From contig JAISNC010000048.1 of the NCBI GenBank assembly GCA_031276355.1, positions 1 to 36,145 on the forward strand: a DNA stretch of 36,145 nucleotides, given 5' to 3'. The stretch's first letter is position 1. Each line of letters begins with the position of its first letter. Below are positions 16,265-25,142 of the stretch, piece after piece. Below the pieces are notes generated by a model that was not told where the DNA came from, made no database searches, and saw only the letters and a program-made list of their open reading frames with translations. The translations under genes and the position numbers were made by a program. The DNA is from Odoribacteraceae bacterium. GTDB lineage: Bacteria > Bacteroidota > Bacteroidia > Bacteroidales > Marinifilaceae.

Positions 16265-16905
16265 AGGTGAAAGGTGCCATGATAAGGAAGGGGAACGTGC
16301 TTGCCGATGGAGGTGGAGATGATGCCGAAGCCGTGGAGCGCGGCCTCCTCGCGGAGGAGCTCCCCGGCGCGGCGGCAATTTTCTTCATCGAGGTGGCTTA
16401 CCGGCTCGTCTAACAAGAGGAAGTCGAGCGGCTGGCAGAGAGCGCGTATCAACGCTACCCGCTGTTGCTGGCCGAAGGATATCTTGGCCACGGGGGCATC
16501 CATCTTGTCGGCGATGTCCAATCGTTCAAAGGCGGCCCGTATCCACGCCTCGTCCCGGAAGGCGGTGAGGCGGTTTTTCAGGCAGACGTTCTCGACGGCG
16601 GTGAGCTCGGGGAAGAGGCGCAAGCCCTGGAAAACCATGCCGAGGGAGCTCCTCCGGATCTCTCCCCAGGCGCCGGGAGAGAGCCGGGGGATGGCTTGAT
16701 CGTCGAAGAGGATGCTCCCGTCGTAGTCGTCGCGGGAGCCGTAGACGTAGCTGCAGAAGGAGGTCTTCCCCTTGCCCGAGGCGGCCTCGACGAGATAGAG
16801 GCGGCCCCTGGAGAACGAGACGTCGTTGTTCCAGATGTCCGAGTCTCCCGGGAAGCTCGCGCGAAAGACGCGGGGAAGCGCTCCTTGCAGCGTGATTTGT
16901 TCCAT
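16261..16905 (-). CDS. ABC transporter ATP-binding protein
   Basis: The protein has 214 residues and energises the permease encoded next to it. Walker A is ASGKGKTS (about 42-49), the Q-loop is in MVFQGLRLFPELTAVENV, the signature is ISFGQQQRVALIRAL (SFGQQ instead of SGGQ), and Walker B with D-loop is LLLDEPVSHLD. After the D-loop the usual switch histidine is not found: the strand ends IISTSIGKH where TH is expected, so hydrolysis may be slow or atypical. The C-terminus is short. The start is 2 nt after the stop of the DUF4836 gene. Confidence 0.9.
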   Translation of the reverse strand: MEQITLQGALPRVFRASFPGDSDIWNNDVSFSRGRLYLVEAASGKGKTSFCSYVYGSRDDYDGSILFDDQAIPRLSPGAWGEIRRSSLGMVFQGLRLFPELTAVENVCLKNRLTAFRDEAWIRAAFERLDIADKMDAPVAKISFGQQQRVALIRALCQPLDFLLLDEPVSHLDEENCRRAGELLREEAALHGFGIISTSIGKHVPLPYHGTFHL

Positions 16906-16907
16906 TC

Positions 16908-18425
16908 TTAGAAAGAAACCGCGACGGCGTCGACGATGGATTTCAAGATATTCTGATCCTTGTTAGTCTCCTCGAGGATAAACACGAATTTGCTCGGGCC
17001 CTCGGTGAAAGACTCCAGGTAGCGGAAGCGGGCGACAAGCTCCTTGTTATCCATCGGCAGGTGAAACTGCTTGGTAACGATGTCAATCACGGACTGTATA
17101 TCCACGAAGAAATACCCGAAAGTATTCGCCGGTATCCGCCGGGCCAACCGGGAATCTTTATACGAGTCCTGGACTTTCTTCCCCGCGTTCTTGTAGATCT
17201 CCTCGTTGTTGGTAAAGAAGAAGCGGCCCTCTTTTACCCCGTAGTAAAAGTTAAGCATCGGCAGGGGGGTGCTGACACGGTAAGTCGTCTCGTCCACTTT
17301 CTCGTTGGTAATAAATGGGATATCAGACAATTGGGTATCCAGGAACCGCACCAGGTGATCGTCTTTGACATCCGCGTACAAGACGAGGGAGGGGATGCCC
17401 GACGGCGAGGGGGTAATGCTGAAGGTGCACTCCCCGTCGATGGAGGAGGAGGCCTCGATAAGCCCCTGGTATAGCGCGATGACCCTTTGCATTTGCACGT
17501 CATTGCCGAACGTCCCCAATACCTCGTGTATGTTGCGTAGGTTGTTCTCGAGAAACTTGTTGTACTCTTCACCTTTGAAGTTGGCGATCATCAGGAGTAG
17601 CGGCGAGGCGGGGATGCAGTCCAGGTGGGCACGGGTAATCGGACGGGTGATCTGGGCTTGTAGCTCCGCGAGAGCCACGTCGGACGAGTAGTAAGTCACC
17701 GTCAAGCGCGCCTCCCCGTCCAGGAAGTTCAAGCCGATGGTGTTAAATACCTTCGAGTAATCCACGTCGCCGAGTGGCCCCATGAACTCTTTCACGTTGA
17801 AGAGCGAGAGGAGGTTCCCCGCGTTCGCGTAAACCAGCACGTCGTCCGTCGCGGGAAGCGTTTTCAGGAAATGCTCGTCGGAGAGGATGCTTTTCTCCAC
17901 CGGCTGGGCCAGGAGTTCGCGGGCGTATTGCTCGCCGTCGTTAGCGACGCCTACCAGCACCCGGTCGTTAAAGACGAGCATCGCTGCCATCTGGAGCCCG
18001 CGGGCGATGTAAACGTCGCCTTGCTTCTCGACCTTCGAGCAGATATGTTTCTCGGCCAACAGGTCAAGATGTTTCGTGAACTTTTCCCGGTCCGAGATCA
18101 TGGCCGTGATGCCCGTGTGCCGGTCGTCCTTGCCGAGGAAAAACAAGACCTCCTCGTCGAGCCGCAGGCCCGAGGCCTTGCCGTCGTTCAAGATCGTTAA
18201 AAGCGTTCCCGCGAGGGCATCCGGTTGTTGTTCGAACATCGGCTTGAGTTTGTCCGCGACACCGGACTTCTGGCTCAGCGCCTCCACGCGAACGGAGACG
18301 AGGATGGAAGTTTCCGCGGGCACCGCTTGATAGTGCGCCCGGTCGTTGGCGCTATCCCGGCAACTCCCCAGGAGCATTCCCGCTAACGCGGGGATCAACA
18401 GTAGGATGGATTTCATTTTTTTCAT
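16908..18425 (-). CDS. DUF4836 family lipoprotein
   Basis: The protein has 505 residues and a lipoprotein signal ending MLLGSC, so Cys22 is lipidated. The family is Bacteroidetes-specific, with no established function. Visible family patterns include YQAVPAETSILVSVRV after the Cys and LDCIPASPLLLMIANFKGEE in the middle. It is first in the operon with the ABC ATPase (2-nt gap) and FtsX-like permease, which suggests that it works with that transporter, perhaps as a periplasmic partner or client. ATG 18416 (residue 4) is an alternative start. The promoter at 18450-18480 is one of the best in the window. Confidence 0.9.
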   Translation of the reverse strand: MKKMKSILLLIPALAGMLLGSCRDSANDRAHYQAVPAETSILVSVRVEALSQKSGVADKLKPMFEQQPDALAGTLLTILNDGKASGLRLDEEVLFFLGKDDRHTGITAMISDREKFTKHLDLLAEKHICSKVEKQGDVYIARGLQMAAMLVFNDRVLVGVANDGEQYARELLAQPVEKSILSDEHFLKTLPATDDVLVYANAGNLLSLFNVKEFMGPLGDVDYSKVFNTIGLNFLDGEARLTVTYYSSDVALAELQAQITRPITRAHLDCIPASPLLLMIANFKGEEYNKFLENNLRNIHEVLGTFGNDVQMQRVIALYQGLIEASSSIDGECTFSITPSPSGIPSLVLYADVKDDHLVRFLDTQLSDIPFITNEKVDETTYRVSTPLPMLNFYYGVKEGRFFFTNNEEIYKNAGKKVQDSYKDSRLARRIPANTFGYFFVDIQSVIDIVTKQFHLPMDNKELVARFRYLESFTEGPSKFVFILEETNKDQNILKSIVDAVAVSF

Positions 18426-18449
18426 AAGAGCAGTTTTTTAATTTCCCGA

Positions 18450-18480
18450 CAAATGTACGGGATTTTTTCAATCGACCAAA
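18450..18480 (-). promoter_or_regulatory. Promoter of the DUF4836-ABC operon
   Basis: On the minus strand TTTG (18477-18480), exactly 19 nt, then TACATTTG (18450-18457). This is a textbook Bacteroidetes promoter, 25 nt upstream of the ATG. Confidence 0.85.
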
Positions 18481-18875
18481 CAGCGTAAGCCCGCCGGGCG
18501 CGTTTCAAGCCGGCGCGCCTCTCGCTTTACCTTCTTCCCGCTATTGTTTGTTGCGCGCCTGATTTACCCTTTCAAAAAAACGAAACGTCACCAGCACCTC
18601 GCGTTGACTGGATTGCTTCCCGCCATGTGGTGTTTTCATTACCGGCAACAACGCGGATCAAGGGTCACTGATCCGCGCCGCGATCGTTCTTACATCGCCG
18701 GTGGGTTACTGAATTTACACGGCGCGCTCCCCGGAAGCCGTGACTTCCGGGGACCCCGGCCCCGCCTGCTTGACAAAAGAGGCCCTCGCCGCGTGACCGC
18801 TTCCGGCCATGCCGCTCTCGCTTCGGGGATCTATCCCCCCGGTAACGACTTTGAAGAGTCGTGCTTTCTAAAACT
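18481..18875. other. Intergenic region downstream of valS: hairpins and a repeat fragment
   Basis: A 6-bp hairpin (ACGACT 18845-18850 / AGTCGT 18857-18862) lies 14 nt after the valS stop on its strand. A 9-bp hairpin CGCGGATCA/TGATCCGCG spans 18652-18677 with an 8-nt loop. CTGGATTGCTT at 18608-18618 is identical to an arm of the MITE-like element at 7183-7193. The open frame 18544-18879 has no protein-like features. Either hairpin could end the long valS-proximal transcript. Confidence 0.45.
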
Positions 18876-21494
18876 TTAGTGAATCAACCGGGCGAGCTGC
18901 TCCTCGATAGCGCGGATTTTGGCTTCGGCATCGGCTCGCTTTTTCCGTTCGTTCTCGATAACGACGGGGGGTGCCCCGCTAATAAATTTCTCGTTATCTA
19001 ACTTCTTCATCACGGAGGCAAGGAATCCTTTCGCATAGGCCAGATCGCTTTCCAACTTGCCCTTCGTCGAGACAACGTCTACTTCCCCCGCGGCCGGAAC
19101 GAAGTATTCCACCGTGTCGATGATAAAACCCCACGCCCCGGGAAGCGTTTCGTCCACCTCCTCGACAGAGATGAGATTCCCCATCTTCAACAGGATACTT
19201 TCGAGACTCCCGGGATAACGCTCATGTCGCCTTACCTTCAATTCCAGCGCCTCCTTGAAGGCGATGCCGTGCTCTCTTCGTAGATTGCGGAGGGCCACGA
19301 TGATGCCCTTGACCCGCTCGAAATCCTCCAGCAAGGCGGTATCACGGCTCTTCCCGGCGGGAAAACGAGAGATCATGATACTCTCCCCCTCTTTTCGCTC
19401 GCGTAACTGTTGCCACACCTCCTCGGTGATAAAGGGGATAAAGGGATGAAGCAGTTGCAGCAAGCGCTCGAAAAGCGCGACGCATGTCTCGTACGTGGCC
19501 CGGTCGACCGGTTCCCCGTGGGGAGGCTTGATGATCTCCAGCAACCAGGAGGAGAACTCGTCGCGGAAACCCGTGTAAACAGTCATCAAGGCTTCCGAGA
19601 TACGATACTGTTCGAATTGCGAGTCGAGCACCTCCACGCGCCCGTGCAGGTAGCTCTCGAACCACTCCAGGGCGAGCCGCGCGTGGAGCGGCTGCGGGAG
19701 ATCCGCCACCTGCCAGTTGTTGACGAGCTGGAAGGCGTTCCATATCTTGGTGGTGAAGTTGCGCCCTTGCTCCGGGAGTCCCTCGTCAAAGAGCAGGTCG
19801 CCGCCGGCCGGGGAACAGAGCAACATCCCTACCCGTACCCCGTCGGCCCCGTAACGGGCGATCAATTCCAGTGGCTCGGGGGAGTTACCCAGCGACTTGG
19901 ACATCTTCCGGCGCTGCTTGTCGCGCACCAGTCCTGTCAAGTAGACATTACCGAAGGGTTTCGTCCCGCGGTACTCGTAACCGGCGATGATCATCCGGGC
20001 AATCCAGAAGAAGAGGATATCCGGCCCGGACACGAGATCCCGCGTCGGGTAATAATAGTTGATCTCGTCGTTGTCCGGTTCGAGGATGCCGTTGAAAACG
20101 GAGAGGGGCCAGAGCCACGAGGAGAACCACGTGTCGAGGCAATCCTCATCCTGGCGGAGATCGGCGGCGGTCACCACGCGGCCGAATTTCGCCTTGACCA
20201 ACGTCGCGGCCTCTTCCGCGGAGGTCGCCACCACGAAGTCATTGCTCTCGGGCAGGTAGTAGGCCGGGATACGGTGTCCCCACCAGAGTTGTCGGCTGAT
20301 ATTCCAGTCCTTGACGTTTTCCATCCAGTGGCGATAGGTGTTCTTGTATTTTGCCGGGATGAGCACGACCTCGTCCTGCATGACGGCATCGAGCGCGGGC
20401 CGCGCCAACTCTTTCATCTTCAGAAACCATTGCATGGAGAGGCGCGGTTCAATGACAACGTCGGTGCGTTCGGAGTAGCCTACCTTGTTGGTATAATCCT
20501 CGACCTTGACAAGGTTGCCGGCGGCCTCAAGCGCGGGAATGATCTCGCGGCGAACGTCGAAACGGTCGCGGCCGACGAAGAGGCGCGCGTTTTCGTTGAG
20601 GGTGCCGTCGTCATTGAAGATGTCGATGGTGTCGAGACGGTGCTTATAGCCGATCTCGTAGTCGTTTATATCGTGAGCGGGCGTGATCTTGAGTGCCCCG
20701 GTACCGAACTCCATGTCGACATATTCGTCCCGGATGATGGGAATCGCACGGTTTACGAGGGGCACGAGGCATCGCTTGCCGACGAGATGCCGGAAGCGTT
20801 CGTCGTTCGGGTGAACGCACACGGCGGTGTCGCCGAGGATCGTCTCGGGGCGCGTGGTAGCGATGGTGATAGACTCCTCCTCGCTGCCTTCGATCCGGTA
20901 GCGCAGGTAGTAAAGTTTGCTCTGCTCCTCTTTGTAGATGACCTCCTCGTCCGAGATGGCGGTCTTGGCCACCGGATCCCAGTTGATCATACGCACGCCT
21001 TTATATATATACCCTTTGTTGTACAGGTCAATGAATACCCGGATGACGCTTTTCGAGCGGATCTCGTCCATCGTGAAGGCAGCACGATCCCAATCACAAG
21101 AGGCCCCGAGGCGTTTGAGTTGCTCGAGGATAATGCCCCCGTGCTTACGCGTCCACGCCCAGGCGTGTTCGAGGAACTCTTCCCGGGTAATCTCCCCCTT
21201 CTCGATCCCCTCGCTTTTCAGCTTAGCCACCACCTTCGCCTCCGTGGCAATGGAGGCGTGGTCGGTGCCGGGTACCCAACACGCGTTTTTTCCTTGTAAA
21301 CGGGCTCGTCTAACGAGCACGTCCTGTATGGTATTGTTTAACATGTGCCCCATGTGCAACACGCCGGTGACGTTAGGCGGCGGGATGACTACACAGTAGG
21401 GGGATCTTGTCCGGTCGACCGTGGAGTGGAAAAAACCGTGCTCCATCCAGTAGCGGTACCATTTCTCTTCGCTCGTTCGGGGATCGTAAGCCAT
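18876..21494 (-). CDS. valS: Valyl-tRNA synthetase
   Basis: This class Ia synthetase charges tRNA-Val and edits mischarged threonine. It has 872 residues. [17 protein letters not shown] contains the HIGH-type motif HMGH at 47-50; [13 protein letters not shown] follows; the editing domain includes [21 protein letters not shown] is near 528-535; the C-terminal coiled coil ends [20 protein letters not shown]. It is the last gene of the long minus-strand cluster, 8 nt after the zinc-ribbon gene. Confidence 0.98.
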   Translation of the reverse strand: MAYDPRTSEEKWYRYWMEHGFFHSTVDRTRSPYCVVIPPPNVTGVLHMGHMLNNTIQDVLVRRARLQGKNACWVPGTDHASIATEAKVVAKLKSEGIEKGEITREEFLEHAWAWTRKHGGIILEQLKRLGASCDWDRAAFTMDEIRSKSVIRVFIDLYNKGYIYKGVRMINWDPVAKTAISDEEVIYKEEQSKLYYLRYRIEGSEEESITIATTRPETILGDTAVCVHPNDERFRHLVGKRCLVPLVNRAIPIIRDEYVDMEFGTGALKITPAHDINDYEIGYKHRLDTIDIFNDDGTLNENARLFVGRDRFDVRREIIPALEAAGNLVKVEDYTNKVGYSERTDVVIEPRLSMQWFLKMKELARPALDAVMQDEVVLIPAKYKNTYRHWMENVKDWNISRQLWWGHRIPAYYLPESNDFVVATSAEEAATLVKAKFGRVVTAADLRQDEDCLDTWFSSWLWPLSVFNGILEPDNDEINYYYPTRDLVSGPDILFFWIARMIIAGYEYRGTKPFGNVYLTGLVRDKQRRKMSKSLGNSPEPLELIARYGADGVRVGMLLCSPAGGDLLFDEGLPEQGRNFTTKIWNAFQLVNNWQVADLPQPLHARLALEWFESYLHGRVEVLDSQFEQYRISEALMTVYTGFRDEFSSWLLEIIKPPHGEPVDRATYETCVALFERLLQLLHPFIPFITEEVWQQLRERKEGESIMISRFPAGKSRDTALLEDFERVKGIIVALRNLRREHGIAFKEALELKVRRHERYPGSLESILLKMGNLISVEEVDETLPGAWGFIIDTVEYFVPAAGEVDVVSTKGKLESDLAYAKGFLASVMKKLDNEKFISGAPPVVIENERKKRADAEAKIRAIEEQLARLIH

Positions 21495-21502
21495 AATATC
21501 GG

Positions 21503-22342
21503 TTATTCCTCGCGTTTACTTCTCCTGGATTTCTTCTTCTGCAACTCGATCGAGGCCTCAAGATCCGCCTGGGCTTGCGAACCGTCGTAATCACAAATAT
21601 ATTTGTCGATCAGGATGCGCCCGCAATATTCACAAACGATGATCTTTTTCCGGGAACGGATGTCTAACTGGCGTTGGGGCGGGATCTTGTTAAAGCATCC
21701 CCCGCAAGCGTCCCGGTCTACCGTCACGACGGCCAGCCCGTTGCGCGCGTTGTCGCGTATCCGCCGGTAGGCAAACAACAGCCGGTCGTCAATCGCGGCG
21801 GAGAGTTTCTGTGATTTAGCCCTCAACGTCTCCTCCTCCTTGTGGGTCTCGTTGACGATGTCGTTCAACTCGCCTTTCTTGACATCCAGGTCGATGTGTT
21901 TCTCGTCATAGCGCCTGATGGCCTCCTCCATTAATATCTCTTTCTCCTTCACGACGCGTAGAGACTCGCCTATTCTCTTCCGCTGCAACTCGATCTCCAA
22001 GTTTTGAAACTCCACCTCTTTGTTCAGCGCGTCGTACTGGCGATTGTTCCGGACATCTTGCATCTGCTCGCTGTATTTGTGTATAGCGTCTTCTGCCTTT
22101 TTGATATCCATGTTACGCTGGGCGGTCACTTTTTTCAACTCTTCCAGTTCTGTTTTCAAGTTCTCGATACGCGTGCTCAAGCCGGCAAGCTCGTCCTCGA
22201 GGTCTTGTACTTCGAGCGGCAACTCTCCCCGAAGGGTAACGATCTTGTTGATCTCAGAATCAACTCGTTGTAACTCATATAAGTTTTGCAATTTCTCCTC
22301 GATGGTCAGCTCCTGCAATTTTTCATTGTTGTTCGTCACCAT
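21503..22342 (-). CDS. Coiled-coil protein with C4 zinc ribbon
   Basis: The protein has 279 residues. Residues 15-185 are a long charged coiled coil. The C-terminal zinc ribbon has Cys213 and Cys216 (CGGC) and Cys237 and Cys240 (CEYC), with NKIPPQ between, the pattern of the zf-RING_7/C4-type zinc-ribbon family. Members are thought to bind nucleic acid, but no reaction is established. It sits between the Nif3-like gene (7-nt gap) and valS (8-nt gap); the pairing with Nif3-like genes is seen widely in bacteria. The start has no obvious Shine-Dalgarno, as is usual in this phylum. Confidence 0.88.
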   Translation of the reverse strand: MVTNNNEKLQELTIEEKLQNLYELQRVDSEINKIVTLRGELPLEVQDLEDELAGLSTRIENLKTELEELKKVTAQRNMDIKKAEDAIHKYSEQMQDVRNNRQYDALNKEVEFQNLEIELQRKRIGESLRVVKEKEILMEEAIRRYDEKHIDLDVKKGELNDIVNETHKEEETLRAKSQKLSAAIDDRLLFAYRRIRDNARNGLAVVTVDRDACGGCFNKIPPQRQLDIRSRKKIIVCEYCGRILIDKYICDYDGSQAQADLEASIELQKKKSRRSKREE

Positions 22343-22349
22343 AATATTA

Positions 22350-23135
22350 TTACAAATAGTTTATCGGATTCGTGTTTATTTCGGAAAACCGGACGGCAAA
22401 TTTAGCGATTTTTTCTGTAAGTAACTCGTAAAAAATATCTTTTGTGAACTGCTCGCTCTCGTAATGGCCTATGTCAGCAATAATGACGCGGTTTTCAGCG
22501 AGAAAAAAATCGTGGTATTTGAAATCGCCGGAGATATAAATGTCTGCCTCGTGCGCGATTGCCGCGTGGATAAACGAGGAGCCCGCGCCGCCGCAAACCG
22601 CCACCTGCCGGATAAACGGCACGTGCAGGGAGGTGTGGCGGAGGGACGGGCAATGAAAGATCTCTTTTAATCGCGCCAAGAAGAGTCGACTCTCGACGGG
22701 AGCGTCCAACTCGCCAACAATCCCATAGCCGCGAGGGGGGCCGGCACCCTCGCCGGGGTACAGGATCTCCCGGTGGAGCAACTGCAACTTGTCGGCCATG
22801 CGCCCGCTCACCCCGCGATCCACCACGTCTATATTGGTATGGGCGGCGTACAGGACGATGTCATGCTTGATAGCGAGGATCAGGCTGCGCTCCACGCCGG
22901 TGGCCGGGGTCACCTGCTTGAGCCCGCGGAACAAGAGCGGGTGATGGGAGATGATCAGGTTAGCTCCCAGCCCGATGGCTTCGGTCACGACCTCCTCCGT
23001 GATGTCTATACACAAGAGCACGGAAGATAGCTCCCGGCGCGGATCCCCGCACGTCAGGCCCGAGTTGTCGAAATCCGCCTGCCAGTGGAGCGGGGCAAAT
23101 CGCTCGATGACCTCTATGACTTCCTGAATTAGCAC
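22350..23135 (-). CDS. Nif3-like dinuclear metal-centre protein (DUF34/YbgI family)
   Basis: The protein has 261 residues. Metal ligands are visible: SHHPLLF (His64, His65), AAHTNID (His99, Asp103) and ADIGHYESEQ near the C-terminus. The family forms hexameric toroids with two metals per subunit; it is often annotated as GTP cyclohydrolase I type 2, which is doubtful. Its length matches E. coli YbgI; many other Nif3 proteins are about 100 residues longer through an inserted PII-like domain, absent here. The start is GTG at 23133-23135, twelve nt after the merR-like stop; the next Met is far inside the fold. Confidence 0.9.
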   Translation of the reverse strand: MLIQEVIEVIERFAPLHWQADFDNSGLTCGDPRRELSSVLLCIDITEEVVTEAIGLGANLIISHHPLLFRGLKQVTPATGVERSLILAIKHDIVLYAAHTNIDVVDRGVSGRMADKLQLLHREILYPGEGAGPPRGYGIVGELDAPVESRLFLARLKEIFHCPSLRHTSLHVPFIRQVAVCGGAGSSFIHAAIAHEADIYISGDFKYHDFFLAENRVIIADIGHYESEQFTKDIFYELLTEKIAKFAVRFSEINTNPINYL

Positions 23136-23146
23136 GTGCCAGCGTG

Positions 23147-23515
23147 TTATGAATCCTGCGCGGGTCTACTCTCCGCTTTCCCGGCGGAAAGTTCACCCTT
23201 GATAGCGAGCAACTCCTCCTTGACCCGCTTGAGGCGTTTGACGATCTCGAAAAGCCGTTCCGTCTCCTCGCGTCGCTCTTTGAGTTGCATTTGGGCACCC
23301 CGCAAGGTCATGCCCTTCTCCTTCACGAGGTGAAAGATCAGGTGAAAATGGTCGATATCGGCGAGCGTGAATTGCCGATTCCCTTTTTTATTCTTGTGCG
23401 GCTTGATCACGTCAAACTCTTTTTCCCAGTAACGGATCAACGACGTGTTGACCCCGAACATATCGGCGACCTCCCCGATCGCGTAATACAACTTTGATGT
23501 CTGTTTTTCGGCCAT
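23147..23515 (-). CDS. MerR-family transcriptional regulator
   Basis: The protein has 122 residues. The winged helix-turn-helix occupies about 10-80: YYAIGEVADMFGVNTSLIRY at 10-29, then WEKEFD and the wing GNRQFTLADIDHF. The rest is a coiled-coil dimerisation helix. There is no metal-binding Cys cluster or effector domain, so the inducer is unknown; this short type is common in Bacteroidales near cell-wall genes. It lies 19 nt after M23 copy 1 and 11 nt before the Nif3-like gene. Confidence 0.92.
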   Translation of the reverse strand: MAEKQTSKLYYAIGEVADMFGVNTSLIRYWEKEFDVIKPHKNKKGNRQFTLADIDHFHLIFHLVKEKGMTLRGAQMQLKERREETERLFEIVKRLKRVKEELLAIKGELSAGKAESRPAQDS

Positions 23516-23534
23516 GTTTCAAGTGTTTAGTAGA

Positions 23535-24494
23535 TTAATCCATGCTTTGTCCCGTGTTGTTCGCGACCTCCACGAGGGCATCGAACTCCTCGGCCGAGAG
23601 ATCATTGAAAAAATAGTTAATCGGATCGATGGCTTTCCCGTTTTTGTGCACCTCGTAGTGGAGGTGTGGGCCGGAGACCTGCCCGGAATTTCCCAACAGG
23701 GCGATAACGTCGCCTCGTTGCACCTTTTTCCCCTTGGCCACGTTGATCTTTTCGAGGTGAGCGTAGAGGGTTTTGTAGTCGAAACCATGATCTATGACGA
23801 TGTAGTTCCCGATCCCCTTGGCATTGCCGCAACTCTCTACCACGCCGTTACCGGTGGCGCGCACGGGGGTCCCTATCGGCCCGGAGAAATCCATTCCCTG
23901 GTGAAACTTGAGCATCTTATAAAAAGGGTGCATGCAAGGACCAAAAGCGGCGGCAAGATAAATGGTATTGGCATTCAAGGCGACGGGCAGTGTCGTGGGG
24001 ATCGACGCGAGCATCTCCTTGTTGTCGTGCACCAGGGCCTTCACCTCATCATACGAGGCTCGCTGGGAGCGCATCATGCTCGACAATGTATCAATCTCTT
24101 TTGTCGTCTTGACGATCAGGTCGGCGTTGTTGAAGCGTTTCAACTTCTCGTGGTGACTGCCCACCCGGCGAGTGGTACGGACAACAGGTTCCGTCTCGAA
24201 AATCACCCGATGGAGGTTTTCGTCCCGGCGTTTCAGATCCGAGAGGACGTTGCTCAAGCGCTCTACCTCGCCGTTTAACAGGTTATATTGAGCGAGAATC
24301 TCCTCGTTCTCCCATTTCAGCGCCTTCTCCTTCGGGGAGGGGAAAAGAAGATAGTAGATCACGAACAGCACGATCGCCATCGAAAAACCGGAGAATAACT
24401 TTAATAACCATCTCCCGATTCGCTTCCGGATGGTGATCTCTATCTTATCGAAAGAGAGTGTCTCCGCGTTAAAATGGTATCCTGTCTTCGCCAT
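23535..24494 (-). CDS. M23 peptidase, copy 1 (divergent paralogue)
   Basis: The protein has 319 residues, with an N-terminal membrane anchor (about 36-52), a coiled coil (57-165) and a C-terminal LytM/M23 domain. The zinc and catalytic residues are present: His198 and Asp202 (HQGMD), His246 (YAHL), His277 and His279 (HLH). It should cut peptidoglycan cross-links, or regulate a hydrolase. Compared with copy 2 (25143-26114), the conserved FGWRxDP has become FGPCMHP at 184-190. The N-terminus MAKTGYHFNAETLSFDK is identical in both copies. It lies 8 nt after the 49-residue ORF. Confidence 0.92.
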   Translation of the reverse strand: MAKTGYHFNAETLSFDKIEITIRKRIGRWLLKLFSGFSMAIVLFVIYYLLFPSPKEKALKWENEEILAQYNLLNGEVERLSNVLSDLKRRDENLHRVIFETEPVVRTTRRVGSHHEKLKRFNNADLIVKTTKEIDTLSSMMRSQRASYDEVKALVHDNKEMLASIPTTLPVALNANTIYLAAAFGPCMHPFYKMLKFHQGMDFSGPIGTPVRATGNGVVESCGNAKGIGNYIVIDHGFDYKTLYAHLEKINVAKGKKVQRGDVIALLGNSGQVSGPHLHYEVHKNGKAIDPINYFFNDLSAEEFDALVEVANNTGQSMD

Positions 24495-24502
24495 GCCGCA
24501 AC

Positions 24503-24652
24503 CTATTGTATCCGTTCGATGCGAGCCAACAAGGCGTGCCCGTGTACCCGGCCAACAAGATCTTGAACGAGGCCCTCCATTTCAGCAAGAAGGGGGGTCC
24601 CGTGGCTCTCATCCGCCAAGCGCCGTAAGCTATTCCTCACCGTTGTCGCCAT
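24503..24652 (-). CDS. Small 49-residue protein of unknown function
   Basis: An ATG at 24650-24652 opens 49 codons ending TAG at 24503-24505. The product begins MATTVRNSLRRLADESHGTP and ends LLARIERIQ: one or two amphipathic helices, basic at the start, no membrane segment, no Cys. It fills nearly all of the gap between the SPFH-tail protein (stop 24661) and M23 copy 1 (start 24494), leaving 8 nt on each side, the same spacing as the other genes of the cluster. No family is recognised. Its exact fit makes it more likely than not to be a real gene. Confidence 0.6.
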   Translation of the reverse strand: MATTVRNSLRRLADESHGTPLLAEMEGLVQDLVGRVHGHALLARIERIQ

Positions 24653-24660
24653 CTTTATGA

Positions 24661-25053
24661 TTATTTCTGCATTCGGGTGGCTTCCAAAATAGGGAGATTC
24701 GCTTCGGTGGGGACATAAATCACCGAATTGCTTTCATCGTACAAGGCCTGTATCCAGAGGTAGGTAAGATAATCCTTGTTGTCTTTTAAACTTCCCCCGA
24801 TAATTTTATTTGCTTTCGCGACACCTTCCGCGCGAATAATTTCGGCTTCCGCCCGGAAGGTCGCGCTCTCCTTTTCCGCTTTCGCCTCTTCCACCTTGAT
24901 CCTCCTGTTTTGTTCCGCGCGTGAAAATTCCGCTTTCCCCCTCATCTCTTGTTGCCACACGTTATACATGGGCATCCCGAACATCAAGCCCAACACGACA
25001 CCTATCACCAGGATGGCCGTTAACAGTACCGTTGCAAATGAAGAATTTCTCAT
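24661..25053 (-). CDS. Small membrane protein with an SPFH/stomatin-like C-terminal tail
   Basis: The protein has 130 residues. One N-terminal membrane helix (about 7-30) is followed by a charged helix KVEEAKAEKESATFRAEAEI and then IRAEGVAKANKIIGGSL, DYLTYLWIQALYDESN and VIYVPTEANLPILEATR. The second half resembles the C-terminal segment of SPFH/prohibitin-like membrane proteins, without the SPFH domain itself. Function is unknown; related small proteins occur in other Bacteroidetes. It sits between the two M23 genes, 89 nt after copy 2 and 8 nt before the 49-residue ORF. Confidence 0.82.
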   Translation of the reverse strand: MRNSSFATVLLTAILVIGVVLGLMFGMPMYNVWQQEMRGKAEFSRAEQNRRIKVEEAKAEKESATFRAEAEIIRAEGVAKANKIIGGSLKDNKDYLTYLWIQALYDESNSVIYVPTEANLPILEATRMQK

Positions 25054-25142
25054 GATAATTTTAATTTTATAAATTCACACTGAATAGTTTAACGATCACC
25101 TTGATCCACCTGCCGACCGTGCACACCCGAGCGTCTCTTTTA

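Noticed and set aside
18544..18879. 111-residue frame in the gap after valS
   Set aside because: It includes repeat fragments and hairpins, reads as low-quality protein and overlaps the valS stop on the other strand.
19410..21299. 629-residue plus-strand frame antisense to valS
   Set aside because: It is a GC-rich shadow of a fully recognisable valyl-tRNA synthetase and has no domain pattern.
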